In this document: one piece after another, positions 27,432 through 41,155 of the stretch
How the letters are laid out: every line of letters starts with the position of its first letter
Numbering within the stretch: the first letter of the stretch is position 1
From: Parus major
Taxonomy: Eukaryota; Chordata; Aves; Passeriformes; Paridae
Assembly: GCF_001522545.3 (NCBI RefSeq)
Contig: NC_031769.1
Location: forward strand, 72,117,756-72,181,755
Reading direction: 5' to 3'
DNA: 64,000 nt
The notes under the pieces: model-generated
What the model was told of the DNA's origin: nothing
Database searches by the model: none
Seen by the model: only the letters and a program-made list of their open reading frames with translations
Position numbers and translations under genes: made by a program

Positions 27432-28402
27432 TGTCCTGGGGTGACTTTATGATACTGGTATCCCCAATCATCTGGTTTATGTTATATATTAAGTTCTGCA
27501 CCTTTAAGACTGGCTTTGAGAGCAAGAGAGGGGGAAGAAGAAGCGCACAGNNNNNNNNNNNNNNNNNNNNNNNNNNNNNNNNNNNNNNNNNNNNNNNNNN
27601 NNNNNNNNNNNNNNNNNNNNNNNNNNNNNNNNNNNNNNNNNNNNNNNNNNNNNNNNNNNNNNNNNNNNNNNNNNNNNNNNNNNNNNNNNNNNNNNNNNNN
27701 NNNNNNNNNNNNNNNNNNNNNNNNNNNNNNNNNNNNNNNNNNNNNNNNNNNNNNNNNNNNNNNNNNNNNNNNNNNNNNNNNNNNNNNNNNNNNNNNNNNN
27801 NNNNNNNNNNNNNNNNNNNNNNNNNNNNNNNNNNNNNNNNNNNNNNNNNNNNNNNNNNNNNNNNNNNNNNNNNNNNNNNNNNNNNNNNNNNNNNNNNNNN
27901 NNNNNNNNNNNNNNNNNNNNNNNNNNNNNNNNNNNNNNNNNNNNNNNNNNNNNNNNNNNNNNNNNNNNNNNNNNNNNNNNNNNNNNNNNNNNNNNNNNNN
28001 NNNNNNNNNNNNNNNNNNNNNNNNNNNNNNNNNNNNNNNNNNNNNNNNNNNNNNNNNNNNNNNNNNNNNNNNNNNNNNNNNNNNNNNNNNNNNNNNNNNN
28101 NNNNNNNNNNNNNNNNNNNNNNNNNNNNNNNNNNNNNNNNNNNNNNNNNNNNNNNNNNNNNNNNNNNNNNNNNNNNNNNNNNNNNNNNNNNNNNNNNNNN
28201 NNNNNNNNNNNNNNNNNNNNNNNNNNNNNNNNNNNNNNNNNNNNNNNNNNNNNNNNNNNNNNNNNNNNNNNNNNNNNNNNNNNNNNNNNNNNNNNNNNNN
28301 NNNNNTTTTCTCTTTTCTCCCTTTCCCGGAGCAGTTAGTGGGGAGGGGCATTTCTCATTTGGAGTTTTCCTTCCTGATTTGCCCTAAACTAGGACAAATA
28401 CA
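27432..28402 (+). mobile_element. LTR-type insertion containing the assembly gap
   Basis: The left end starts TGTCCTGGGGTGAC, a typical avian LTR start. The right side ends CTAGGACAAATACA. The five bases TGGTG occur directly before the left end (27427-27431) and directly after the right end (28403-28407), as expected of a target duplication. An alternative right end is AGGACA at 28396, which gives a six-base inverted repeat with TGTCCT but no duplication. Only about 119 and 97 bases of the element are readable. Whether it is a solo LTR or a longer provirus is hidden by the gap, whose printed length may be an estimate. Orientation is inferred from the TGTCCTGG end and is uncertain. Confidence 0.65.
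27551..28305. other. Assembly gap (755 N)
   Basis: A run of N. All open frames that cross it are artefacts. Purine-rich sequence on the left (GAGGGGGAAGAAGAAG) and C/T-rich sequence on the right suggest a region hard to assemble. Confidence 1.
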
Positions 28403-29451
28403 TGGTGAAATCAGTTTTCAAGTTTCATTTTAGTATCTGGTTGTCACTATCCATCAGCAATTATTTTATACTTTATTATAAAAAGGTTTTCCCTGGTATA
28501 CTCTATTTCATAGCTTTTTCAAAGAAATTGCATGAAAAGTGTGAAAGCATTCAATGAGCCATACATGCCCACATAAAGTTAAATATACTTCTTATCTCCG
28601 CTGCATATTTATTTCATGCAGTATGTCACTTGATTCACAGTAAGTTGGAAATCTGAGTGTTGCTTTTCACATCAAGTCACCCATTAAAATGATTATCTGG
28701 TAGCTAGAGCTATTCTTCTGTGATTGAGGCTGTCCCCAAAACCTTTAATTTTGTTTGTTTCTACTGTGGCAAGCAGTCTTGAGGTATACTGTGTAAATAC
28801 AGACCAGTGGGTTTGGCATCAATACAGCTATTCACACCTTCTGTAGCAAACCAGAACCCATAATTAATTCATTTCTGTTTCATTGATAGAGGACATTCAT
28901 TTCTTAAGTTGTTGCAGGGCTGTGTACTACCATTGTGAATATCAACTGACACCTTAATTGTACAAAACTCCAAAGTCATGAAGATAGTTTATGAGCAGGG
29001 TTCTTGGTGATCTGGTATATTTTTGTTCACAGAAATGCAGTGAGTTCTGTATTTCATGGGCAGGTGGATAGCAAACTGTTGGTCAAATCTTCTCTACCAC
29101 CACTGAGGATAAAAATAGCTTGCAACACATGGCTTAAGCTTTATTGGATGTAAAATAATTACTATGTAATTTTGAGTCTCTTGTAGTAGCTGTAGAGAGG
29201 AAACTGACTTTTCTGGAAGAGAAGGAAGTATGAGGGACACATTACCAATGAGAACAGAGAAAATATTAAAAAACATTTAACTTTAAAAGATCTTTAAAAG
29301 GCTTCACATTTTACAAGAGGACAATGGGAGCTATACTAAGGGTAAATTATTAAGATGACTTCATTGGAATAGAATACTAAACTAATGATTGCCAGTGAAG
29401 TAAGCTTTGGGGAAAGTCAAATGCTTTCAAACAATGGATTTACATGTATAC

Positions 29452-29473
29452 ACATGTAAATATATTTACATGT
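29452..29473. repeat. Perfect 22-base palindrome
   Basis: Positions 29452-29473 read ACATGTAAATA and then its exact reverse complement TATTTACATGT. A third related unit, TTTACATGT, lies just upstream at about 29440-29448. Such AT-rich palindromes can arise by chance or slippage; no binding role can be claimed. Confidence 0.95.
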
Positions 29474-32400
29474 TCCCATGTTAAAATATTTGGATTCTGA
29501 CCAATGACAAAAACCCATCTGAAATAAAATAAATAGTCTGCTTCTGAAATCTTTAAGAACAAAAAAATATTAGCAGTGTGCATGGAATCAGAATTCTTTC
29601 AAAATCTTTGCCTGTTTTCCTTGTGACTAGGGCACAAAAAGTGAGAGCAAAAATGCTCGTTTCAGAAATCCTTTGATTCTGGCAATCTGGAAAACTAAGA
29701 AAATCTGATGTATAACTAGGCATTTCAGAATCTGTTGTTTCTTATGATTTTTCAAGAGAAACCCAACTTTCAGCAAAATTAAACAAAAGATATTTCTAAG
29801 TAGCCATATCCTTATATAAAAGTATGAATATTTACTTCTTACAAATGAGACACTGATTTACAAGTTCAGTAGCCAAAAATAAAAGATTCAGCATTTGGCA
29901 TCAAACAGCTGATCAAGCTCTGACAAAAGATTGGTTTTGCTTCATTTTTTGATATGTGTAAATGTAGTCTTGAACACTTTCTTTGAAGTGAATAAAGAAG
30001 TAGTTCATTTGGAGTTAAATATTTTGATTTTCAAATTTTCTTTTCAGCAACACTTGACACAATGTCAGAGGATCTGTTGTATTTTTTCACAAATAACTAT
30101 TCCAAACACTTCCAACAGCGCTATATTTTTTATTTAAACTAAGGCAGGTAATCACAACTTGGTCACAGAAGTCCACGTCTATAAAACCATAGTATATATA
30201 AGTCAGGAAAGCATATCCGAGTGGGTTTTTTTCATCTATTTCTGAATTGGAAAAAAATGTGTTAAATGCATCTCTAATAAGACCTAGAGTCAGCCAGAGC
30301 TTTCTAGGTAAGTCTAACATTACTTAAAGCAAATATAACAGAAGTCACATGAAAAGCTTACACACTCTAAAGATAAGCTTTAATAAAAGACAGAATCAAA
30401 ACTGAAGCTTTTTTTCAGCTGAACAGACCTGCTAAGGTGGGTGATAAAAATGTATGTGAAAAGCAACCTCCCAGACCTTTCTGTCATTAAAGGACTGTCT
30501 CTCCTCCAGCCTGGTTCTTGGTTTAGAACTTAAGGGCCTATGACAAATATCTTTCTCACTAACACCCTTGAGTCCTGCCTGTGTGTCTGCTTGCTTATCA
30601 CCAGAGGGATCATAGGAATTTTTGTTACTTGTTTGGGTTTCTTACTTTCTCAGTGTCTCCCATGCTGCTTATCCAGCAGGAGATACTCAAAACAGATACT
30701 ATGAATCATATTTTGGTACAATATATACAAATAGATATTGCAATGGATTTTTTTTAGAACTGATTACTTTAAAAATTAAATCTAGTGTTGTCTATACTAC
30801 AAAAGCAAAAAAAAAAAAAAGCAATGGTTAAAATAACCATAGATGTCCAAATTTATCAGCCTCACAGATCTTCCAAGACAGATTAATCTAAGTATGTAGT
30901 AAAGCTTGATTTGATAACTGCCTATTTACAGTGTTACTCTTTGCCCATGAGACTATTAGATCTATCTCCTACTTAAAATGACCTGGTATCACCTGGTTCA
31001 TTGTATTGGCAAACATTACCACATGTTCTGCTTAATTACTAGATAGTAATATGGTAAATAGTGATACCTACCTAATTTCACCAGCTGTTGGAGCCATTAT
31101 AAATGCACAAAATATCCTTTAGTCATCTTTAAGCATAAACTCTACAGTTCTTTTAATATTTTCATTAAAAAACAAAAAACCACAATTCCTAAATAAGTCA
31201 AAATTAAAGTCAAGTTTGTTTTAAGAGTTTTTTATATGTACATAAAAGTTAAATAACCTAATACATAAGACAGATGTAAACATTACTATTAGAAGACCTG
31301 TAATAGTGGCTGCTTGTGTTATTTGCCAAGAAATTATAGTTCTTTCTTATAAAAAAATACAAGAGAAATTACTTAAATGATTGTAGTCTATGCTATACAT
31401 ATTTACAAACTGGCCAGTTATATAACCATTTGGGACTGAAAATCATGTCTTAAGGAAGAATTAGAGTGAAGCTGGGGAAATGTATCTAATTAATCTGAAG
31501 GATAATTTAGAGGATGTTCCTCTTATGACCACATGATGCAGAGTGAATGTTCCTTTTTCTGCTTTCACAGAAATATTTAATTCTCAAAACTTCAAGGAAG
31601 ATTCATGAATATTTTGCAACCTAATTTTTTGTCTATATAACTCAAAAACTATTAGAAATTAAGTTTAGGAGAAAAAATACATAATAAAGATGCACAATAT
31701 TTTTTGGGTCTCAGTCATACCTCCTAAATATATAGGATGTCAGTATTGCTTATCTGCCTTGTTTAACTTTTAAAATGGAGCATAAATGGTAAAGAAATAC
31801 CAGACATTACATTTGCACATAGAAGCTCAGTCAATGTACATCTGGTCATCAAGTCACATGACTACTTTCTATGCTCTGCTGGATCAGATTTACATATGGC
31901 AAAAGATATTTGTCCTTTCACATGTGGTAGCCAATCCCCTCTTTTAATAAAAATAAGATTTGAAGGAAAAAAGACACTTTTTTGTTTCCTCCAAACTGTT
32001 TAGAGGAATAGTAAGTATTTGGTAGATATGTCATTACTAATAATTCATATTGTTTTTTAGATATGATAAAATATTATTAACAGTTGCATCTTGTGATTTG
32101 CTATTTTCCATTTTACCTCTTAGATATAGTCAAATGACTCTGGCCATGTTACTATAACCAAAACAGATGAAAAGGATAAGTGATAATGGTGGGGTATACC
32201 TATAAAGGAAAAAAAAACCCAAAAAAATAAAACCCAAGAAAAAGCATCAGGTAAATTTAAAGTAATTAAAAACTCTTCTTTTTATTCAGTCAGGGCTAAA
32301 GGAAAAGTATTTGCAGTGTAAATCTGAACCTACCTTCTGGGTTATTGGGAAATTCATGTACATGTTGTGAGCAAGTTGGTACAGTATCATTTATTTTGGC

Positions 32401-35400
32401 CTGTTGTCTTTATAAACTCCACTGAATCTGTTCCTGTGTATGCCATCTCATTATTTTATATTTCAGCATGGATAATTTTGAGGTACTTTATCTGAAAGAT
32501 GCTTGTGGAAATCAATTGGCTTGACTTTGTCATGTAAGAGTAGCAGAATGCTTACCTTTCAACTGATTTGGGTTTTTCCTATAAAAGCATTATCAAAGAG
32601 AGTTTTCTAAGTTCTCATGTTCCCATGAATATGCTGCAAAGAAAAAAAAAAAGGGGAAACACAAATTGTAAGCAAAATTTATGTTTCTTCCATTCTTCCA
32701 TTGTGTTTCTTTTATAGCAGCTGTTTTTTACTTTATTTCTACCCACTATTTTCCAGACGGTGTTTATGAAATGTATACTTAATGTACACCTGTTGCAAAG
32801 GAACTAATAACTAACATTAGAGAGACCTTTTAAGATGGATGGAATGTTAATCAAACTTGTGTTCAGTGCATGAGTTCTTTATAATTTTTCAAATTTAAGA
32901 GTTGTATATCAAACAATATTTTAAGCTTACTGGCTTTGTCTCTCAATATTCTGCTGTGTTTCTGAGGCTTTGAATATTTTTTGGAGGAAAAGAAATTGCT
33001 TTGTTTTGCAAAAGAACCTGGAGCTAATAGTTTTCAGCTATGCATTTTACTTTGGTACCTTCCAGCTAATCATTAATGCTTAAGCAGTGACCTGGTATTC
33101 ATTGCTAAAAAGTCACAAAGAATGTTAATGAAATCTAAGGAATATCTAGGTTATCCACAGAGATCATAGCTTTTGGAATAAATACACATTTGCCTACAGT
33201 AACTCATATTTAAGAAAGAAAAACAGTGAAGGAGTCTGCCTGCATGATTCCTGACAGGAAATGCCATCAGAAGCCTGTGAAAAAACATTTATTTCTGTGC
33301 TACCCACAGATGTAAATATTATAAGGGAGGGAAAAGACCACTTTTAAGCAGTATCTGGGTGTGAAAAACTTATTAGGGAAAGGTGTAGATGTGCAAAGGA
33401 GAGACAGTCAAATTTGTCAAATTTATGTCAGAAATAAAGGACTAAATATCCTTTAGATATTTAAATATGTCACTGACACCACAGCATTGAAAAATCTCCT
33501 TAGGCCAGTGTTGGTTCTCTGCTGCATGATATCTGCCCCTACTTCCAATGGCGGTACACAGAAATGGAACTTTCTAGCTCTCACAATAGTCAAAATAAAT
33601 TGCTTCAGATCTGGAACCCAGTATTTCACAAAAAAATTACTTAGACACTATTGTTCCTTTTGCAAGTGCTATACAACAGAATTAAGAAGAGATTGTTACT
33701 AAACCAATAACTTTATATGTGTGACACATGTTGTATATTTTCATCTATTACATGACACAATTGAGAGAGCAGGTGTTTTGCCTGTTTCTGTTACATGTCC
33801 AGGCTGTGGCTCACAGGGAGAAATGCTTGCCTTGGATAATAATGAATGTTTCCATTGAGAAATAACTTCCAGAACAGCAGTGTAGTGTACACATTACTTC
33901 AGATACCACAGAACAGTCACTGCATATAGCTTTTCTCCTGGGTGAGAAGGTATCCACTGATTCCTGATCTTGGTGCCAAAGCAATTCTCTGCAGCCTATT
34001 TTAGTGTTAACATTATTGGCTGCTGCAAATTGAGGTCAGTAAAGAATAACATACTTGCATAACTTCTTACACCTCTGACTTAGTGTCACATGAAGATAGA
34101 AACAGACAAGAAGGAAAAATTTGCAAGTGACTACAAACCATTTTGGAAGAATGGGAGCATCCTGGGCTTGCCACGTTCATGCCAGCTTTTTTCCAGCTGG
34201 ATAGTTGAAACTAGTCCTGAGATAGGTTGGGTAGTGTTTAATTGCCTAAGCACAAGACAGTACTATATCCATTTACTTGACTCTAGACACTTACCTGAAC
34301 TCTCCAAGAGATGAGTCTCACTGCTCCAGGAGCCATCATCTCTTGTTGGGAAAAGAACCATATCCAGGTCATGACTTGGGACAGCTCAGCCTGCAGGTGC
34401 TGCTATTTATTTCCATTATGATGCATTCAGTTACCTGACTATAGTAAAGTTACTTGCTTCAGCAAGGTGGATTTAATCAGGGCACATCTTTAAACATCTG
34501 AAAATAATTGAAAAGCCAATCTTCCTAACATGGTCTACAGTCACCTTCCGTAAGTCATTGGTACATACCTATACCTGCAATAAAATTAATGGGCTTTGAA
34601 TGCCACAGATGGTCATTGCTATCAAACTCTACATTTTAAAAATGACTGGAAGTATAAAGCAAAGGCAAGGTTTAGCCACTCTAATATAATCATCTTTAGG
34701 AAGCCTTCTGCAGCATACAGAGTGGTTTTTGATAAATGGCAATGTAATGTCCTATATTTTCCCTTGTTCTTCTTCTGTCCAGACTCTTTTCTTCAGGGTG
34801 ACTTGGTTGTTCCATGAAGATATTTCCAGATAACACCACCACATTTGTATTTACCTTTGAAAAAAGAAGAGGAGTGTTATAAAGGGAAGGGGATGATGAA
34901 CTTTCAATTAATTTGATTTTCATTCCAAAAGTTCATACTTCTGACTGTAAGTGAATAGCGTGGTTTAAGATGAAGCTGCATTTCTGTCACTTTGTGTTAT
35001 GTTGTTCTGGTCTGAAGTAACATGATGTGATCAAAATAAGCATGAATTAATCAGACATATACATTCGTCTTTTTTAATCTGACAGAGCTACTTTAATGTT
35101 ATATTAAGAGAAAAGCTGCAGAGGCACGAAAATTTTAAGACATTTGATAGATTTTCTTAAAATTCTGATTCATAATTTTAAAGTGTTATAAACTGAGTTT
35201 TAAATATTATTTTATCAAGTCAAGGCTGTTTCTTGTTCATGCCTGTGCATATTTTCTCAGGAAAAGTAATGGGAAAATGGATTAATTGCATTCACTGTCA
35301 CAGAAATTTTGAAATCAGAAGAGTATTAACAGCATCATTTTCTTCTCTTAATATTCTGCACTTGAAAGAAATAAAAGCAGGAGTCATTGACTGAAAGAAA

Positions 35401-35922
35401 GGCATTTGGTTCTTCTGCAATTAATACTCTAAAATAGTAACTAAATATTCATTCTTCCAAGAAATGTTCACTTTAAATCACATAGTAAAGCAAGGATATA
35501 TAATGGTCGGTTTTAATACTATAAAAATTATGTGATATCTGGGAGAGCCCAAGAATTATGTTTGTCCTCTCAAATGCAGATTTATCAACACTAATCACAT
35601 TTGTGCCTTCTTTTACATTCATTCATCAGTAAGAAGATATCCACTGGAAATATTCTTGTCTCATGCTTTACACAAAGAAGAAAGTACAAAACTCTCTGAC
35701 AGAGTGAAAGGGAGACAAATCATGGTCCGGGGCCATTGCTTCCACTCAACAGAGTATGTTGTGCTTTAACTAACAGAGCATGAGCACATATTACTTTCCC
35801 ATGCACTGCACTTCTCAAGATCAAGGAGTCTTCCCTATTGCGATTCAAATTAACATATTTGTTTGAAGGTTAAGATGTGATACTGATCTTGTGCCTTTTC
35901 TTTTCTTGAAACACTCTGTGAA

Positions 35923-35948
35923 ATATATGTATATGTATATGTATATAC
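35923..35948. repeat. Simple repeat, ATATGT type
   Basis: Alternating ATATGT and TATATG units. A related ATATGTATATGTGTG stretch follows at about 35969-35983. Ordinary microsatellite. Confidence 0.9.
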
Positions 35949-38900
35949 AACCACAAATAAACATGCACATATGTATATGTGTGTTTCTTCTCCATGCTTT
36001 TAAAGAAGTGTAAGAACAGCAGCACATTTCAATATGTGCTGACTGAAAACAAATCGAAGGATGGAATTGGCACATTATTTAAATAAAACACAACACTCCC
36101 CTCTTAGTGAGTAAAACATCTAAGTACAACACGGATCTTGAAACAGCCAATTTCCTTGAACAGAAAATGGGGATCCAATGACAGTACAGAGAGGCTGCTG
36201 CTTTTATAAGTGAACCAGAATAAATGTGGTTGGCTTAGTTATAGGCTACATCTGTGGAATAAACATCTTGCCATTCATATATTTGTGGTTTCAGTACTTC
36301 TGTGGGAGTCAATAACTCCAAAACTCCAAGTACTGAACCTAAGTATTTTTTCTTTTCTCTCTGGAGTATTCATCCATAATTCTGCCAACTTGAACTGCAC
36401 GGAGAAAGAAGTAATTACAAATTACACTACAATTTAGCTTATATATGGGTAATATAGATCTGAAAGTAAACTTTCTAATCAAACCATTACATTCTGAGCC
36501 AGCAACAAATTAGTTTGATTAGTTATTGTGCAAACTGTTGGCCTAAGAAGCCATCTGTAAATAAAGACAATTGGAAAAATATTGGAGATTATAAACAGCC
36601 ATAATGTTAACTTGCTTTTGCAATTTTCTCACCATGTAGTGCCAATATGACATTGTAGAATCTGCACAGTAACAGTGTATTATGAATATGTAAATATGCC
36701 AAATATGCTGTAAGCTCCAGTCTGGCATGTTGATAAAACACAAAGTTACTGCATGCTCTGAAACTGAGCATTAGCTCTCCACATTTGCTAACATTAATCT
36801 AAAATACTCCATGTACTGCAGCTTGAAAGATGTTCAATTAAAACTCATTCTGCCTGGTATAAATTACTATTATTATGTTGTGAAAGAAAACCTGGAAATA
36901 TCTGCTAACTTGTTATATGTGCACTGCCCTTACTCTCACCTCACCTTCCAGACATCCATTTCAGAAAATTGCTTTTAGTTATTTAAAATTCTGTCATGAG
37001 CTGGTTTCAGAAAAACAATGAAAAGCTGAATACATGCATAATTTTTTGAGAATTTCATACTTTAGGCAACTGGAAAAAAACTGGTATCAATAGTTGTATT
37101 TTGAACATTTATTTTTATTTCCAGGGTATTTACTTACACATAGGCGTGCACACACACATACCCTATTAGACCGATGTTCATTGCTAAAGTCCATTGATTT
37201 GTTTCAAACTACTTTAAGAATAATCAAATATGAAGTCACTTTTAGCTCTCAAGTCTCAGAAAATTAATTAATTCATCTATTGCTTTGATAAGATAAAAAA
37301 AGCTTGCAACATTGCAGTTATTCTCTCTCAAGTTTTAACACTCAATAAGGTGAACTGTGGAGATGAGCTATCCAAACAAAATTCTGTTATTCTCCGACCA
37401 AAAAGGACACCTGTAAATATCTAAATGATAGTCTCATCACAGACTGGTTATTTGATTGCTAAAAATATCACAATAATCATATGGAAAGTTTAACTTTTAT
37501 ATTAGCAGAGTTAAGGTATGTTTGAAAGCACTAATTCATAAAAGCTCTTCTAAATACTTATAAATCCAGACAAGTGTCACTATATTTTATTTCCATAAAA
37601 ATTATTCTAAGCCCCCTGAATTTCCAAATTAGAAAGGTCCTTAAACACATGTCTAACAGATATATAGGTAATTTTACTAGCATCCACTTGTACCTAATAG
37701 CAAGCATATGCCAGCCAACATTTTCTAAATTATGTCTGACTCCTGGGAGTTTTGCATAGCTGAAGACCGAACAGTGGAATGAACACAATTAAAAACTTGG
37801 CAGAATTTTAAATGCCTTCACTCTCCAAATTCCCAATGATAGCTATAAAATCAAGCAGATTTTGCAAAAGCATGCAAGGACAGCAGTCTTGTATGCAAGA
37901 TAAGATCTTTCATATATTCGAGTAGTATCTGACAGGGTCTCTGAGGTTGTCAGGGACATCCAGCATCTTTGTTCCCTGAGTGTACTGGTAGGTTTTCTAG
38001 TACATCTTGAGAAATATCTGATAGAGAAAGAATGAGAAAAGGCTCTCTAGGCCATAGAAACCTGTGCAGCTGGCTAAAATATTTGTACTCATGGAGTTAT
38101 TAGGTCCTCAAGAGTGTCGCTGCAAGAGAGCTCTAGCTCAGACCTCATTGTGGTTTTGCCCTGAATCTGCTGATCACTTCCTTGTCAGAAGAGGCACCCT
38201 AGGGTCATGGTTCCTGCACTCAGCTTGCTGGCTGGAGGAGTCCCATTGAATCATACTTTATCTGGTCCTCCCAAGACCTAAAATGCCAACCATTGCATGC
38301 TACACATCCATTCCTTTTGTGCAACAAGACTCTCTCATTCAGGCATAGCCTAAAATTATCTAATTATTTTAGGGTATTTAGAGTTTTAAGCAGGCATCCT
38401 GATAGGTTTGGGGTTTTTTTTATTAATTTGTATGTGCCCTTTTCATTTTTAAAGAGATAAGCAATTAACTATAGTCATTCTGTAATCGTTTTTCAACTTG
38501 GCACAAATTTTTTTACAGTTTGGTAGACTGTAGTCTAATTCAAATGTGAACCACATAAACCATGAAATAACCGAACTGAAAATTATGCATATTATGATTT
38601 TAATGCAGAAGTTTGTAGATATAGACTATGACTGAATGAACTCATGAAGTTTATTTCCCGAAGTTACTTCTATCTCCTTGATCTGTTTAGTGCCATTCGT
38701 GCTGATTGCAAAAGTTATTCTGTCCAGAAGAACTGACTGATAAAAGTTCTTAAAAATCACATCTCTAAAGACAATAAACCTCCCACTTACCCTGTAGTCA
38801 TCTGGTTTTCCCCATAAGAGATTGTACTTCTCTCAATTTACATTTTAATTACTTTTAAGTCATTTAGCAATTTGCAAATATCATACTAGATGACTAAGAG

Positions 38901-39320
38901 AGAAAAGTAGAAAACATTATATCACATTTTGCAAAATGCCAAGCTAGCAGACAGAAGATCTAACCTTACAAATGTGGGCCTTGCTGTCAATTGGCATTGC
39001 TCAAATCACAAGATGTTTGGAACATTAAAGAAATTCTTCACTGCAATAATTTTCTTTTCTTCGACAAATGTACTCATACATCATCTAAGAGTCAGACAGA
39101 GGAGATAGGCTGTGAAACATATTAATGACTAGTTCTTTTTCCAGTATGATTCAATCACAAAGGAGGAAAAGAAAACCACATAACCAAAATTAATGCAAAT
39201 ACAAAAAAGAAAAAAAAAAAAAGTCATTAGGCCATTCATCACCAGGTGAATTCTCCCCCTTTTTAATACAGGATTGTGTCTATTAATCTTTACCAATTAA
39301 GAGTGTCAGACATGTCAGAC

Positions 39321-39364
39321 AAAGGTCCCTTACAACTCAGAATATTCCGCGATTTTGTATGACA
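39321..39364 (+). mobile_element. Short CR1 tail remnant
   Basis: AAAGGTCCCTTACAACTCAG is followed by AATATTCCGCGATTTTGTAT, which resembles the last 40 or so bases of CR1 on the sense strand (AAGGTCCCTTCCAAC then an ATTCTGTGATTC-type tail). It is very short and decayed, so chance similarity is possible. Confidence 0.5.
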
Positions 39365-41155
39365 GATCCCTTCTAATTTAATTTCTGTGTGTAGCATTTT
39401 GAAATATTACTGAGTTGCTTATGAATCATTTTTATCATGGTCTGTACTTTTAAGGCTTTGGCAAATTTCATCCTTTTATATAAACTTCTTTCTGAAATGA
39501 AGGACAAAACATCTGCATTCTTTCACACACACACAAAAAAAAATCACTAGCATCACAAAGGACTGCATTATGATCATCTTTTACTAGCAAAGGAGAAAAG
39601 AATTGGAAATCAATGGACCAAAAGAAATCCATAGAGAAGGAAGCCTAAGTGATGAATAAAATAATGACAAGAGGCAAAATCCTTAATCTATTTTGGTTCC
39701 TTCAAAGACCGATGCAAAGAAAAAATAAAATATTTGGGATAACTGAAGCGGAAAAGAAAACTGTACCACTCTGACTACCACTCTCACCATCTTCTGCAAT
39801 ATCAGCATCTCATCTGGCAACACTGAAACATGAACATGAAGTGAGCAGACCCAACCATAGATGGGAATACAACTTGTATTGTCAGCATCAGTAGTGGATT
39901 ATACCTGGATGTAATACTTATGCTTTGCTGCATTCTTCTTGGGTTTCTTTTTTATTCTTACTTATTGAAACCTAATTTGATAAATAGTTCTCAAAGCGTG
40001 CACAAAGCTGTACCACACATATATCCATTAACTGAGAATTTTTTCAGTAACTGTTACACTACCTGTTTAACCCACCCCTCATCCTTAGTTGTCTCACCAC
40101 AGTGCTTTATATAACAAAGATAGCAATTGTAACATCTTGACTATGGCAGAATTAAACAGACTGCTCAACAGGAAAACTATGTCTTATCTGGGGCACTGTA
40201 GGCTTTAGGCATCATTAGTTATTATCATGTGCACAGTGGAAGAAAGAGAAGTACTCTCCATTGTTATTAAGCACCAGCATCAGTAAAACAATAAAACTCT
40301 CTAGGTTTAGTAGATGGTGGCTGACAGGAAATCTCATACCTTCTTGAAAAACGAGAACAAATACACGAGGGTTTTTTCATTGTATATTTGCTCACATAAT
40401 ATATAAATTTTATAAATTTTATACTATTCAATGCCTGATTGGATCCTTTGGTTCAAGATATTAGAGCATGCAATACAGAAGAGGAAGAAATGCTAAAGGA
40501 AGAACTAACTAAAATCTAATATGCAAAAAGCAGAGCAAAAAAAGAAATTCATGAAAACTTTTTACACCTGTGAGCTTTCTGTAGTGAATTGTCATAGAGA
40601 CTATCGTTTAAATGAAATCACAAGGTGATTAATTGATTTATCAATGATATTATTAAACAGCAGTGTGTGAATTGCACATCAGGATCAATAATGCAAGAGA
40701 TAAAGCATCATGTTAGCAACTTAGAAAGTTCAAGAAACAGCTAGCAGACTAATCCCTGTCCTCAAGCACAGAGAGAGTTATGGGAACAGGTCCCTAAGTG
40801 ACCAGATGCGTTACCAGTTGAACCCCCCATCCACAAGTGCAGGTACCCTGACTGCCTATTTCTGTGGGAGATGTACATGCTTAGGCCTCATGTGCGAGAC
40901 TGCCACTTCCTACAATGCACTAACCCTGATACTGGTGAGAAAGCACCTTCCAAGTGTTTGAATCTCCCTCCACCATGAAGTCATTTGTTGTCATGCCTAT
41001 CTTACTGAGATACGGTTCTTCTTTAGTTTATTTCTTGCACCAGAGATGAAAAATAGGGATGAAAAATATTTTTTTAGTCTCTTATAAAAAGTCTTGGAAA
41101 TACCTCTCCATATTTCTAAACCTATTTCAAGAGCAAGTAGGATAGGATGAATAAT
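39365..41155. other. Unique non-coding DNA
   Basis: Nothing recognised. A CA repeat followed by an A-run lies at 39524-39543. The segment at 40790-40930 is less AT-rich than its surroundings but carries no recognised feature. Confidence 0.55.

Larger units (their letters stand above)
28408..39320. other. Longest repeat-poor block, no gene seen
   Basis: Almost 11 kb without a recognised transposable element. It contains a perfect palindrome at 29452-29473 and a TATG-type simple repeat at 35923-35948. Open frames are at most about 77 codons. I found no exon-like sequence and no RNA gene. It could be intron or intergenic DNA; absence of repeats alone does not show function. Confidence 0.6.

Noticed and set aside
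27431..28433. Three long open frames of 289 to 318 codons
   Set aside because: They consist almost entirely of N from the assembly gap.
30420..30660. Segment resembling an LTR R-U5 region (ATTAAA and C/T-rich sequence)
   Set aside because: No TATA box, ends or target duplication could be found, and it matches none of the LTRs in this window.
33971..33988. TGGTGCCAAAGC, similar to the start of a tRNA-Phe-type primer site
   Set aside because: Only the first ten bases fit, the rest does not match, and there is no LTR end before it.
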